This document shows positions 53,713 to 63,159 of a stretch of 64,000 bases of DNA, piece by piece. This DNA comes from Lysobacter antibioticus (lineage in GTDB: Bacteria > Pseudomonadota > Gammaproteobacteria > Xanthomonadales > Xanthomonadaceae). The stretch's first letter is position 1, and every line of letters starts with the position of its first letter. The translations under genes and the position numbers were made by a program. The stretch spans positions 2,065,290 through 2,129,289 of the forward strand of contig NZ_CP013141.1 in assembly GCF_001442535.1 (NCBI RefSeq), given 5' to 3'. The notes beneath the pieces were generated by a model. It did not search any database. It had not been told where the DNA came from and saw nothing but the letters and a program-made list of their open reading frames with translations.

Positions 53713-56700
53713 ATGCCTTCGAGACTTCACCAACCATTTTCACGCATAAGTTCAGCGAGAGGGCTACTCCAAATTGCCCACTCGACCATGAGCCGTAGCT
53801 TGTTAGCCGCTGTAATGTGCTACTCGTTTATCTCCAGCGTTTCTGCACAAGAAAGCGGAAATAAGTGGAAGATCTCCGATCCGGCGGGACAATCGACCGA
53901 GTACAACACTCAACAAGAAGCTGTCGAGGCGATTTGGGAGCTTCCCGCGCCTTCGCCGGAAACAGAAGGCGCTTATCAGTTCGTAGAACAGATAAAGAGC
54001 ACGAAGATAGATGAAGAGGGCAACGTCCTCATAACGTACTGGATGGGTAAGGACCAGCCGACCGATCCAGACTGGAAGTACGGCACCGTATATGGAAGCG
54101 GCTTCGTTACGGAAGCCGATGCGGTCACGAAGATCAAACAGACCCTGGACGGGATGAGCGCTGCCTGCGCGCCTTCTGCCGTCGCCGAACCGCTCAATGA
54201 CTGGCAAGAATCGCAGCCAGGCTACGAAGGGCGGATGGAGAAGAGACGTTACTCGCAGCTTGTCAAGGTCGGTAAAAATACACCGGACTCCCCGTGCACC
54301 CTGCACGACTTCGGCCCCACCAACATCGGTCGAACCAGGCGAATCGAGTGTCCGAATGGGCATACCCAATGGAGTGACGAGTACAACGCCTGCGTAAATA
54401 CCGAAATCACCGCCACCCTCGCCGGTAAAGTCAATTCATGCGAAGGCACGGCGGGCCAAGCCAGCGGTCTCGTCGGGAATCCGTGCGACGTAAAGACAGG
54501 CGAGAAGTTCGAAACTCAGCAGGATTTCGATCTGGGGTGGATTGCGTTCCGCCGTTTCTATCACTCGGGCTCTGCGACCAGCAACGGCGGCTTTGGGCCA
54601 GGATGGACACACTCGCTATCTACTCGCCTGGCGATTGACGGCACCAGCATCGGCCTGATCGACAGCAGCGGTTACCAACGCCGGTTTCGTCAGGATGGGC
54701 CCGCGTATCTGGCAACAGACGACAGCGGCGATCGTCTGGTCGCCAATGGCTCCGATTGGTCGCTTCATACCGATGGCGCCACACTGATTTTCGACAACGA
54801 AGGGCGCGCCCTGCAGCTCTTGCTCGATAGCGGAATTTCGCTGTCCTATTCTTACGATAATTATGGCCGGATCACGCGCGTCACTCATACGAGCGGACGA
54901 TCCATCGAACTGCACTACGAAAGCTCCGCGATCGACTCTCCGATCAGCTCGATCTCGTCGGAAGGCACGACGCTCGTCAGTTACACCTACCTTTACGAGT
55001 TTCCCAACTTTCCAACGGTCGGCCTGATAGAGACAGCAACCTACGCGGATGGGAAGTCACGCAAGTATCACTACGAAGACACTCGCTTCACCAAGCACCT
55101 GACCGGCGTCAGCACCGAGGACAATGCGCGGTTCAGTACGTTCTCGTATGACGAGCGAGGTCGAGTTATATCCAGCGTTCATGCCGGAGGCGCGGATGGC
55201 GTCAGCCTCACTTACACCTCGGCCGGCGGAGCGGTAGTTACCGGAGCGCTCGGCCAGCAAGAGGATTATGGCCTGACCTCAGGCTCTGGTGCCCTGCCCC
55301 GCAAGATCTCTGGATTCACCGACAGCCGCGGTTCGGTGACGCAAACATACGCCGATACCGCTACCGACTTCCGCCGCCGCCTCGACAACGTCACCGACCG
55401 CAACGGCACCCAGACCAAGCACACGTACGCCGAAGCCAACGACCCGGTCACCGGGCAGCTGGCGCGCACGCATACGGTGAAGGAAGCGGTCGGCCTGCCG
55501 CAGGAGCGCAGCAGCATCGAACGGCGCGACGTGGCCAGCAACCGCACGCTGCTGACCCAGGTCGGCAACCGTGAGACTCGCATCGTCCGCAACGCACGCC
55601 TGCAGCCGGTCACGGCGACCGTGCGCGACACGGTCAGCAACCAGACCCGCACGACCACCTATGCCTACTGCGAAGCGGCCGACGTGGCCGCGAGCAATAG
55701 CACCTGCCCGATCCTGGGCCTGGTCAAGTCGGTCGATGGGCCACGCACCGACGTCAACGATGTCACGACGTTCCAGTACTACGGCAGCGACGACAGCACC
55801 TGCGCGACCCAGCCGGCGCTGTGCACCTACCGCAAGGGCGACCTGCGCAAGGTCGTCGATGCGCTGGGCCGCAGCACCGAGACCTTCGGCTACGACCCGC
55901 AGGGCCGCCCGCTGTCGGTCGTCAACGCCAACGGAATCGTCACGGACTACGAGTACCACCCGCGCGGCTGGCTCACCGCGACCAAGGTGCGCGGCGCCGA
56001 CAACAGCGTCGAGACCGACGACCGCATCACCCGGGTCGAGTACTGGCCGACCGGCCTGGTCAAGCGCATCACCCCGCCGGGCGGCGCCTACATCACCTAC
56101 ACCTACGACACCGCCCAGCGCCTGACCAGCGTGGCCGACAAGGCCGGCAACAAGATCCAGTACACCCTCGATCTGGCCGGCAACCGCAAGCAGGAAGACA
56201 CCAAGACGGCTTCCGGCACTTTGAAGCGCACCCTGTCGCGCGTGTTCAACACCCTGGGGCAGCTGCAGACCGCCAAGGACTCGCTGGCGCATGCCACGAG
56301 CTTCAGCTACGACACCGACGGCAACCCGGACCTGACCACCGACGCCTTGGGCCGTGTCACCAATCAGGACCACGACCCGCTCGATCGTTTGAGCCGTACC
56401 CTGCAGGACGTCGGCGGCCTCGCGGTCGAGACCAAGCTGGAATACAACGCCCTCGACCAAGTCACCAAAGTCACCGACCCCAAGGGCCTGGCCACGACCT
56501 ACGGCTATAACGGCTTCGGCGACCAGGTCCAGCTGTCGAGCCCGGACACCGGCGTCACCACCTACGGCTACAACAGCGCCGGCCTGCTCGCGAGCAAGCA
56601 GGACGCCAACGACGCCCAGGCGCATACCTACACCTACGATGCCCTGAACCGGCCGAAGACGATCTCGTACAGCGGCGGCGCCGCCGACGTCGAGTACGAC

Positions 56701-58500
56701 TACGACACGGTCAACTCGGTCTGCGCCGCCGGCGAGAACTTCGCCCTCGGCCGCGTCACCGCGATGCGCAGCGATGGCACCGAGCTGAAGTACTGCTACG
56801 ACCGTTGGGGCCAGCTCGTGCGCAAGGTGCAGACGGTCGGCACCCGCAGCTTCACCCTGCGCTACGCCTACGCCAGCTCGGGCCAGGTGCGCAGCATCAC
56901 CTACCCGGACAACGCCATCGTCGACTACGTCCGCAACACCCTGGACCAGGTCACCGAAGTCGGCATCAAGCCGGCCGGCGGCGTGCGCACGGTGCTGCTC
57001 AACAATGCGGCTTACGAACCGTTCGGCCCGGCCACCGGCTGGACCTACGGCAACGGCCGCAGCCTGGCCCGCACCTACGACCAGGACTACCGCGCCAAGA
57101 CCATCCTCGACAGCGCCGCCGGCGGCCTGTCGCTGGCGTACGGCTACAACGAAGTCGGCGAACTGACCGAACTCAAGGACGGCCTGCAGAGTGCCGCTCT
57201 GGCCAAGTACGACTACGACACCCTGGGTCGGCTCAAGATCACCCGCGACGGCCCGACCGGCACGCCGCTGGAGACCTACGACTACGACGCCACCGGCAAC
57301 CGCAACAGCCTGCTGCACGGCGGCATCACCACCAGCTACACCTACCCGGGCACCAGCCATCGCCTGAGCAACGTCGGCGGCGTCAGCCGCGGCTACGACG
57401 CGGTCGGCAACACCACCAGCATCGGTGGCACGGCGAGGGAGTTCGTCTACAACGCCAACGACCGCATGAGCCAAGTCAAGCAGGCCGGCGTGGTGAAGGC
57501 CAGCTACCGTTACAACGCCAAGGGCGAGCGGGTCTCGCGGGCCGACAACGCCACCGGCGCGATCACCGGCTACACGCTGTACGACGAAGCCGGCCATTGG
57601 CTCGGCGACTACGACGCCAATGGCGCGACCAAGCAGCAGGCCATCTGGCTGAGCGATGCACCGGTCGGCCTGGTCGTCGGCGCCGGCGTCGCGCAGACCC
57701 TGCGTTACGTGCAACCCGACCACCTGGGCACCCCGCGCGCGGTGATCGACCCGAGCCGCAACCTCGCGGTCTGGACCTGGGACGCCAAGGGCGAAGCCTT
57801 CGGCAACAACCCGCCGAACCAGGACCCGGATCAGGACGGCACCGCGTTCGTGTTCGATATGCGGTTTCCGGGGCAGCGCTATGACGCGGCTACGGGGCTG
57901 AACTACAACTACTTCCGGGACTACGATGCGAGCATTGGGCGATACACCCAAAGCGACCCTATAGGGCTGCTTGGCGACATAAGCGCTTACTCGTATGTTT
58001 CCGGTTCCCCTTTAATTGCAACGGACCCTGAAGGCCTTCAAACACGTATGCGCCCTGCGCCGGGCTGGTGGTATCAGCCACCTCAGGGTCCGACGTCGCC
58101 TTCCAACAACAGGTTAGCAACCGGCGATCCAATCTACGACTCAACCCTGCCAAACAGAGTTGAGCCAAAACTAAACTGCACGACCGAAGATTTTTTGGCG
58201 GCTATGGTCATAGGTTCACCCTTAGGTCTAGTGACAACGTTAGCAGGCACATTCGCGCACCAGTCAAAGTCGTTACCGCCTGGCTATTGGCCGGCAGACA
58301 ACGGATCCAGAGAGTGGGGGCGCCGCCATGGAGTAGACCCGGATGAGGCAAAGGGCAGATTCCACGGCATTAAACAAAAAGACAAAGGTCAAGGCGGAGG
58401 TCGCGGAAAAGATGTTTATGGCGTCAACCCCAACACAGGTGATGTAGTCAACCCCGAAGGCGAGGTTGTTGGCAATCTAGAGGATGCAAAGCCAAAATGA
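53713..58500 (+). CDS. exported RHS-repeat polymorphic toxin with variable C-terminal tail
   Basis: 1595-aa protein. The start at 53713 has AAGGA 7-8 nt upstream; it gives a long n-region before a signal peptide (LLAAVMCYSFISSVSAQE, cleavage near residue 46). Order: unique N-terminal domain (47-250), DUF6531-like entry domain (FDLGWIAFRRFYHSGSATSN, about 255-330), many YD repeats (390-1330), RHS core from YVQPDHLGTPRAVIDPSRN to DPIGLLGDISAYSYVSGSPL and TDPEG (about 1330-1436), then a 155-residue tail with GRRHGVDPDEAKGRFHGIKQ and KDVYGVNPNTGDVVNPEGE. The tail has the look of polymorphic toxin C-termini, but I cannot name its activity. Head and tail are AT-richer than the central repeats. It overlaps its immunity gene by 4 bp. 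Confidence 0.92.
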   Translation: MPSRLHQPFSRISSARGLLQIAHSTMSRSLLAAVMCYSFISSVSAQESGNKWKISDPAGQSTEYNTQQEAVEAIWELPAPSPETEGAYQFVEQIKSTKIDEEGNVLITYWMGKDQPTDPDWKYGTVYGSGFVTEADAVTKIKQTLDGMSAACAPSAVAEPLNDWQESQPGYEGRMEKRRYSQLVKVGKNTPDSPCTLHDFGPTNIGRTRRIECPNGHTQWSDEYNACVNTEITATLAGKVNSCEGTAGQASGLVGNPCDVKTGEKFETQQDFDLGWIAFRRFYHSGSATSNGGFGPGWTHSLSTRLAIDGTSIGLIDSSGYQRRFRQDGPAYLATDDSGDRLVANGSDWSLHTDGATLIFDNEGRALQLLLDSGISLSYSYDNYGRITRVTHTSGRSIELHYESSAIDSPISSISSEGTTLVSYTYLYEFPNFPTVGLIETATYADGKSRKYHYEDTRFTKHLTGVSTEDNARFSTFSYDERGRVISSVHAGGADGVSLTYTSAGGAVVTGALGQQEDYGLTSGSGALPRKISGFTDSRGSVTQTYADTATDFRRRLDNVTDRNGTQTKHTYAEANDPVTGQLARTHTVKEAVGLPQERSSIERRDVASNRTLLTQVGNRETRIVRNARLQPVTATVRDTVSNQTRTTTYAYCEAADVAASNSTCPILGLVKSVDGPRTDVNDVTTFQYYGSDDSTCATQPALCTYRKGDLRKVVDALGRSTETFGYDPQGRPLSVVNANGIVTDYEYHPRGWLTATKVRGADNSVETDDRITRVEYWPTGLVKRITPPGGAYITYTYDTAQRLTSVADKAGNKIQYTLDLAGNRKQEDTKTASGTLKRTLSRVFNTLGQLQTAKDSLAHATSFSYDTDGNPDLTTDALGRVTNQDHDPLDRLSRTLQDVGGLAVETKLEYNALDQVTKVTDPKGLATTYGYNGFGDQVQLSSPDTGVTTYGYNSAGLLASKQDANDAQAHTYTYDALNRPKTISYSGGAADVEYDYDTVNSVCAAGENFALGRVTAMRSDGTELKYCYDRWGQLVRKVQTVGTRSFTLRYAYASSGQVRSITYPDNAIVDYVRNTLDQVTEVGIKPAGGVRTVLLNNAAYEPFGPATGWTYGNGRSLARTYDQDYRAKTILDSAAGGLSLAYGYNEVGELTELKDGLQSAALAKYDYDTLGRLKITRDGPTGTPLETYDYDATGNRNSLLHGGITTSYTYPGTSHRLSNVGGVSRGYDAVGNTTSIGGTAREFVYNANDRMSQVKQAGVVKASYRYNAKGERVSRADNATGAITGYTLYDEAGHWLGDYDANGATKQQAIWLSDAPVGLVVGAGVAQTLRYVQPDHLGTPRAVIDPSRNLAVWTWDAKGEAFGNNPPNQDPDQDGTAFVFDMRFPGQRYDAATGLNYNYFRDYDASIGRYTQSDPIGLLGDISAYSYVSGSPLIATDPEGLQTRMRPAPGWWYQPPQGPTSPSNNRLATGDPIYDSTLPNRVEPKLNCTTEDFLAAMVIGSPLGLVTTLAGTFAHQSKSLPPGYWPADNGSREWGRRHGVDPDEAKGRFHGIKQKDKGQGGGRGKDVYGVNPNTGDVVNPEGEVVGNLEDAKPK

Positions 58501-58934
58501 ACAATAACAATCTGTTTTTTCACGCATCCATATATCTAAAAGGTGACAACCTAGAGCCAGCCAAGCTCACCTCATTGCTTGGCATTACCCCATCCTTCTC
58601 ACACAGCAAAGGACAGAGATGGCGTACGTCAGCCGGCAGCGAGGTTGTGGAACGCACAGGACTCTGGGCAGTCACCATCAAATCCGAAACCCAGGTCGAG
58701 CTCACAGAAGCATTAGAAACGCTTAGCCGACAACTATCAGCAAATAATCACATAATCGCGGAAATGCCAGGAATTGAGGAGGCATATCTCGATGTATTCA
58801 TAGCCGCACATACCGATGCAAACGGAGAGTGCGACTGCGAGTTCAGCTTGAATGAGAAATCCTTATCTGCGATAGGAAAACTTGGCTTGCCAATAAAATT
58901 CACGGTAACCGTATCGCCTGCAGACATAGCCTAA
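58497..58934 (+). CDS. DUF4279-family immunity protein
   Basis: 145-aa cytoplasmic protein (no signal peptide) of the DUF4279 family: FFHASIYLKGDNLEPAKLTS, LLGITPSFSHSKGQRW, RTGLWAVTIKSETQVELTEA and EKSLSAIGKLGLPIKFTVTV follow the family pattern. DUF4279 proteins commonly sit after polymorphic toxins. The ATG overlaps the RHS stop (ATGA), so toxin and antidote are translationally coupled. It is AT-rich like the toxin tail, as expected for a module acquired together. Binding to the RHS tail is inferred from position. Confidence 0.85.
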   Translation: MNNNNLFFHASIYLKGDNLEPAKLTSLLGITPSFSHSKGQRWRTSAGSEVVERTGLWAVTIKSETQVELTEALETLSRQLSANNHIIAEMPGIEEAYLDVFIAAHTDANGECDCEFSLNEKSLSAIGKLGLPIKFTVTVSPADIA

Positions 58935-59345
58935 ACCTGGCTCAGAAAAATAGCGCTTTGCCTTGTCGCGAATAGTGCTCCGGCAGCCGACGCCTTCGGT
59001 GATCGCCGGGGCAGCTTAGGGACGCGGTTGGACTACCTCAGCTGCGCCTTGAAGGAAATGCCACCGCGAGATCTCTCCGCCCACAGGTTGGCCAGTTGAT
59101 GAGCCTGCCAGACACCTTCCACCGATCCCCTGGCGCGACGTGGGCTGGATCTGCCCCACAAAGTAGACCTGCTTCAGCGCCAATTCCGCCTATCTCAACA
59201 AATTAGAAGACTGCCGCAGGCGTAGACATCGAAAAATGCGAGATCGACCTCCCGAATTAGCAACACCCTCACGCGCCCTTTACGCATCGCCGCCCGGACT
59301 GCGCCATCTTTGGTGTCCGGGGGCGATCTAGCCGAGTGCGTGGTC
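58935..59345. other. non-coding stretch after the RHS operon
   Basis: About 410 bp with frequent stops in all frames. On the minus strand WQAHQLANLWAERSRGGISF (about 59045-59110) looks protein-like and could be a gene fossil; I cannot name it. Confidence 0.35.
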
Positions 59346-59696
59346 ATGGTTACCAAGCCGATTCCGAAGTACATCCGCCGCGTTGCGGACGCGAACCTTA
59401 GTTATTGGGTCCTGAACTACCCGTCGGCGCCGTTCCACCGACCGGGCCTCACCTTTCGCGATTACGGCCCTGCGCTGTACTTGGGCATGATGACCTTCGA
59501 AGAGCATCCCGAGCGCTTCTTCGACGATCCGCGCGCGGACTTACGCGGTCGCTACGAAGCGCTGAAAGGAAACTCGCCGCTCGCCTGGCCCGAAGCTCGC
59601 AAGGTGGCATGGGCGGCGTGGGAACGCGCGCATGCACAAGCCCTCGCCTGTCAGACCGGACCGATCGAATCGCTGCGCTTGTGCGCTCACGCGTAA
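59346..59696 (+). CDS. hypothetical protein
   Basis: 116-aa frame from MVTKPIPKYIRRVADANLSY. It is rich in aromatic residues and charged patches (FRDYGPALYLGMMTFEEHPE, RKVAWAAWERAHAQA), has codon use like the host, and shows no signal peptide or membrane helix. I recognise no family. The start at 59346 is preferred to 59310 because the coherent sequence begins there, but no clear Shine-Dalgarno is present. Confidence 0.5.
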   Translation: MVTKPIPKYIRRVADANLSYWVLNYPSAPFHRPGLTFRDYGPALYLGMMTFEEHPERFFDDPRADLRGRYEALKGNSPLAWPEARKVAWAAWERAHAQALACQTGPIESLRLCAHA

Positions 59697-59856
59697 CGCG
59701 CTGCGTTCGAAGCAAGACATCGGAAGCCAGTCGCCTGCCACGCTCATGGCCGAAGCAGAAGAACGGTTCTCTCTCGTTCGCTGCATGGACTTACCCAGCT
59801 TAGGCAAGCTGCACACTGATCGGCACCGATGGCATCCGCTGATGGCATTCGCTAAA

Positions 59857-59888
59857 GAAAAAAGCACCTGGACGCGAGTCCAGGTGCT
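59857..59888 (-). terminator. rho-independent terminator of the tRNA-Lys transcript
   Basis: On the minus strand AGCACCTGGAC, TCGC loop, GTCCAGGTGCT is followed by TTTTTTC, about 10 bp after the tRNA 3' end. Confidence 0.92.
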
Positions 59889-59897
59889 TGCCTTGTT

Positions 59898-59973
59898 TGG
59901 TGGGTCGTGAAGGATTCGAACCTTCGACCAAAAGATTAAAAGTCTTCTGCTCTACCGACTGAGCTAACGACCC
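59898..59973 (-). tRNA. tRNA-Lys (anticodon TTT)
   Basis: The minus strand gives a full cloverleaf: acceptor GGGTCGT/ACGACCC, D arm GCTC...GAGC, anticodon loop CTTTTAA (UUU), T loop TTCGAAT, and an encoded CCA at 59898-59900. It lies downstream of queC on the same strand. Confidence 0.97.
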
Positions 59974-60080
59974 GAAGCGGTTGCTGCGGTCCCGGCGCTG
60001 CGCCGGGGCCGGTGATTCTAACAAAACCTGCGGGGCGCAGTCAGGCCCCCCTGGCCGAAGCCGTTCAGACCCTCAGCCGT

Positions 60081-60779
60081 TCAGACGTAGCGGGTCGGGT
60101 CGGCCACGCCGGCGGCGCTGAAGCCTTCGGCGCGCAGGCGGCAGGCGTCGCAATGGCCGCAGGCGCGGCCGTCGGCGTCGGCCTGGTAGCACGAGACGGT
60201 CTCGGCGAAGTCCACGCCCAGGCGCACGCCCTCGCGAACGATGTCGGCCTTGCTCATGAACTGCAGCGGCGCCCGCACGCGCAGGCCGGCGCCCTCGACG
60301 CCGGCCTTGGTCGCCAGGTTGGCCAGGCGCTCGAAGGCCTCGACGAACTCGGGGCGGCAGTCGGGGTAGCCGGAGTAGTCGACGGCGTTGACGCCGCAGA
60401 AGATGTCGTTGGCACCGAGCACTTCAGCCCAGCCCAGGGCGATCGACAGCATGATGGTGTTGCGCGCGGGCACGTAGGTGACCGGAATGTCGTCCTTGGC
60501 CGCGGCCGCGCCGATGGCGTGGCCGTCGTTATCTAGCGGCACCGAGATGGCCTCGTCGGTCAGGGCCGAGCCGCCGATGCTGCGCAGGTCGACGCTGACG
60601 GTCTTGTGGGCGACCGCGCCCAGCGAGTCGGCGAGGCGGGCGGCGGCGTCGAGTTCGGAGGTGTGGCGTTGGCCGTAGCGCACGCTGAGCGCGTGCACGG
60701 CATAGCCCTGCTCGCGCGCGATGGCGATGACGACGGCGGAGTCCATGCCTCCGGAGACCAGTACGACGGCATTTTTCAT
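60081..60779 (-). CDS. queC: QueC, 7-cyano-7-deazaguanine synthase
   Basis: 232-aa ATP-dependent enzyme converting 7-carboxy-7-deazaguanine to preQ0 for queuosine biosynthesis. The PP-loop is [12 protein letters not shown] (residues 7-18), with [29 protein letters not shown] and [19 protein letters not shown] conserved, and a C-terminal zinc site formed by Cys197, Cys207, Cys210 and Cys213 ([10 protein letters not shown]). It follows queE on the same strand, separated by a repeat-containing gap of 211 bp. Confidence 0.97.
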   Translation of the reverse strand: MKNAVVLVSGGMDSAVVIAIAREQGYAVHALSVRYGQRHTSELDAAARLADSLGAVAHKTVSVDLRSIGGSALTDEAISVPLDNDGHAIGAAAAKDDIPVTYVPARNTIMLSIALGWAEVLGANDIFCGVNAVDYSGYPDCRPEFVEAFERLANLATKAGVEGAGLRVRAPLQFMSKADIVREGVRLGVDFAETVSCYQADADGRACGHCDACRLRAEGFSAAGVADPTRYV

Positions 60780-60790
60780 GGTGTGGGGTC

Positions 60791-60825
60791 GGGAATCGGG
60801 AATCGGGAATCGGGAATCGGGAAAG
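60791..60825. repeat. GGGAATC tandem repeat
   Basis: Four perfect GGGAATC heptamers (60791-60818) plus a partial unit just upstream of queC; the same unit occurs in the trmB-permease gap at 28.3 kb. Confidence 0.95.
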
Positions 60826-60852
60826 GCTAAACGATGGAGCGGATGCCGGGGC

Positions 60853-60880
60853 CGTCATCCCCGCCTTCGCGGGGATGACG
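60853..60880. repeat. REP-like hairpin
   Basis: CGTCATCCCCGC-CTTC-GCGGGGATGACG is a perfect 12-bp inverted repeat in the queE-queC gap, similar to common intergenic palindromes in this bacterial group. Confidence 0.85.
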
Positions 60881-60990
60881 AGCAAAGAGCGAGGAGTCAG
60901 CCAGCAAGAGCGGAAGCCCGGTGCCGAGGCACTCCAGCCCGGGACGAACCAGTTTACCCAGCCGAATCCCGAATCCCTGCTCCCGGCTTC

Positions 60991-61668
60991 TCACCGCCCC
61001 GGTTCGTCGTTCCAGAGAATCTTGTGCAGCTGCAGTTGGAATCGTACCTGCAGGCGGTCGGCGACGATCCAGTCGGCCAGGTCGCTCGGTTTGACCTGGG
61101 TGAAGCTCGGCGAGAACAGGACGTCGCAAATCGCGGTCAGGCGGTGCTCGGCGACGATGCCCTTGGCCCACTCGTAGTCCTCGCGGCTGCAGATCACGAA
61201 CTTGATCTGGTCGCGCGCGGTCAGCAGCGGCAGGTTGCTCCACAGGTTGCGGTGGGCTTCCCTGGAATCGGGGGTCTTGATGTCGAGCACGCGCGAAACG
61301 CGCGGGTCGACCGGGCCGATGTCGATCGCGCCGGAGGTTTCCAGCGAGACCTCATAGCCGGCGTCGCACAGTTTCTGCAGCAGCGCGATGCAGCGCTTTT
61401 GCGCCAGCGGTTCGCCGCCGGTGACGCAGACATGGCGGGCGCCGTGCTGGGCGACCTCTGCCAGGATCGCGTCGAACTCCCACCATTCGCCGCCGTGGAA
61501 GGCATAGGCGGTATCGCAGTACTGACAGCGCAGGGGGCAGCCGGTCAGGCGCACGAATACGGTCGGCCAGCCGATGCTGTTCGACTCGCCTTGCAGCGAC
61601 AGGAAGATTTCGGTCAGCCGCAGGCGTTCGGACGACGCTGCGGCCGTCTCGGTGGCAACGGCGGTCAT
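60991..61668 (-). CDS. queE: QueE, 7-carboxy-7-deazaguanine synthase
   Basis: 225-aa radical-SAM enzyme making 7-carboxy-7-deazaguanine in the queuosine pathway. The iron-sulfur cysteines are Cys44, Cys48 and Cys51 in LTGCPLRCQYCDTAYAF; IFLSLQGESNSIGWPTVFVR and CVTGGEPLAQK are also typical. It starts 10 bp after the cpoB stop, so it belongs to the tol-pal transcription unit, as seen in xanthomonads. Confidence 0.97.
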   Translation of the reverse strand: MTAVATETAAASSERLRLTEIFLSLQGESNSIGWPTVFVRLTGCPLRCQYCDTAYAFHGGEWWEFDAILAEVAQHGARHVCVTGGEPLAQKRCIALLQKLCDAGYEVSLETSGAIDIGPVDPRVSRVLDIKTPDSREAHRNLWSNLPLLTARDQIKFVICSREDYEWAKGIVAEHRLTAICDVLFSPSFTQVKPSDLADWIVADRLQVRFQLQLHKILWNDEPGR

Positions 61669-61678
61669 GGGGTATCGG

Positions 61679-62476
61679 TCAGTTGCGCAGCCGGCTCAGC
61701 TGGATCGCATTGAGGCGATCGGAAGCCGTGCGGGCGGCGTCGGTGCCGGGATAGCGGGTGGCGACGTCGGCGAGCGTGCGCTCGGCGGCATCGACCTGTT
61801 TGAGGCCGAACTGGGCCAGACCGACCTTGAGCAGCGCGCCGGCGGCCTTGTCGTGGGTCGGGTAGCGATCGAGCAGGGTCTGGAACTCTTCCTGCGCGAG
61901 CTGGTAGTTCTGGGTGACGTAATAGCTTTCGCCGAGCCAGTACAGCGCGTTGGGCGCATAGGCGCCGCTCGGGTAGTTGGCCAGGAACGCCTGGAACAGG
62001 CGCGCCGATTCGACGTACTGGCCGGCCTTGAGCGCGCTGAAGGCGGTGTCGTAGGCGCCGCGCTCGTCGCCGCTCTGGGCGAGCAGGCCGGCATCGCCAT
62101 GCACCACCGGTGCGCTGTCCCTCACCGCCGCCGAGGGCGACGGTGTCGGGGGTGTCTGCGGTGCAGCGGCCGGAGCCGACGGCGCCACCCCGCCTTCGAG
62201 GCGGTTGAGGCGGTTGTCGGTGTCCAGGTACTGCGCCTTGTTCGTGTCCTGCAGCTGACGGGTGGTCTGCTGCAGTTCCTCGACCTGGGCGCGCAGGGCC
62301 TGCAGCTCGGTCTTGAGCTGAGTCACCTGGTTGAGCAAATCGAGGTTGGCCTGGTTGTCCGAGGCGCGCTGCTCGAGGACCGCGACGCGGTCGGCGAGGC
62401 TGGCGCGCTGGGCGAACGCGGGCGTGGCGGCCAGGCAGGCCGCCGCGATCGCCAAGGCTAGTGCGAACTTACGCAT
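61679..62476 (-). CDS. cpoB: CpoB (YbgF), cell-division coordinator of Tol-Pal and PBP1B
   Basis: 265-aa periplasmic protein. The signal peptide ends at ATPAFAQ (residue 23); residues about 25-95 form a coiled coil (DLLNQVTQLKTELQALRAQV) that trimerises in the family; after a Pro/Ala linker, residues about 140-260 form TPR repeats (YDTAFSALKAGQYVESARLF, GESYYVTQNYQLAQEEFQTL). It couples peptidoglycan synthesis to outer-membrane constriction. It lies between pal and queE. Confidence 0.95.
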   Translation of the reverse strand: MRKFALALAIAAACLAATPAFAQRASLADRVAVLEQRASDNQANLDLLNQVTQLKTELQALRAQVEELQQTTRQLQDTNKAQYLDTDNRLNRLEGGVAPSAPAAAPQTPPTPSPSAAVRDSAPVVHGDAGLLAQSGDERGAYDTAFSALKAGQYVESARLFQAFLANYPSGAYAPNALYWLGESYYVTQNYQLAQEEFQTLLDRYPTHDKAAGALLKVGLAQFGLKQVDAAERTLADVATRYPGTDAARTASDRLNAIQLSRLRN

Positions 62477-62554
62477 CGCTTAGATCAACCTTCGTTCTTC
62501 GATCGGTCGGTGGACGGCGCCGATGCCCCGGCGCCGTCTTCGCTTACGCCGCGA

Positions 62555-63076
62555 TTACTTGGCGGTGTAGACGATTTCGACGCGACGGTTCTTGGCCCAG
62601 CAGTCTTCGTTCGACTCGGTGCAGACCGGGCGCTCTTCGCCGTAGGAGGTCACGGTGATCTGGCTGCCCGAACCGCCGTTGGCCTGGATCGCCGAGGACA
62701 CCGCGTTGCCGCGACGCTCGCCGAGGCCCAGGTTGTACTCGCGGCTGCCGCGCTCGTCGGCATTGCCTTCGAGGGTCATGCGCGAGGACGGACGGTCGCG
62801 CAGGTACTTGGCGTGGCAACCGACGATGGCCTGGAATTCCGGCTTCAGCGAATCCTGGTCGAGATCGAAGTAGACCACGCGCTGGCGCAGGCAGGCATCG
62901 GTGTCGAGATCGTTCGGGCCATAAGCGCCCGAAGCGACCGGACCGGTGTCGGACGGCACGGTGGTGGAGGGGCCGGTACCGGAATCGGTCGGCGGGGCTT
63001 CCTTGACCTTCTTCGAGCAGGCGACGGCCGCGGTACACAGCACAGCGGCGAGCAGGATGCGGGCGGTGTTGTTCAT
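62555..63076 (-). CDS. pal: Pal, peptidoglycan-associated lipoprotein
   Basis: 173-aa outer-membrane lipoprotein with lipobox AVAC (Cys20). After a Ser/Thr/Pro-rich linker comes an OmpA-like peptidoglycan-binding domain: VVYFDLDQDSLKPEFQAIVG, LEGNADERGSREYNLGLGER and CWAKNRRVEIVYTAK at the end. It interacts with TolB, encoded 83 bp upstream on the same strand. Confidence 0.97.
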   Translation of the reverse strand: MNNTARILLAAVLCTAAVACSKKVKEAPPTDSGTGPSTTVPSDTGPVASGAYGPNDLDTDACLRQRVVYFDLDQDSLKPEFQAIVGCHAKYLRDRPSSRMTLEGNADERGSREYNLGLGERRGNAVSSAIQANGGSGSQITVTSYGEERPVCTESNEDCWAKNRRVEIVYTAK

Positions 63077-63159
63077 GGGTATTCCTCGTCAGTTGTAACG
63101 TGGGGCAGGAGTCGTTCGGGGGGTGTGGCGCGTCCGCGCGCAGGGAAACGCCCGGCCGC

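Noticed and set aside
55279..57951. 890-codon minus-strand frame opposite the second RHS gene
   Set aside because: Val/Ala/Gly/Arg-rich antisense artefact of the GC-rich YD repeats; no start signal and no domain.
59800..60024. 74-codon minus-strand frame with AQSVEQKTFNLLVEGSNPSR
   Set aside because: It is a read-through of tRNA-Lys and its terminator.
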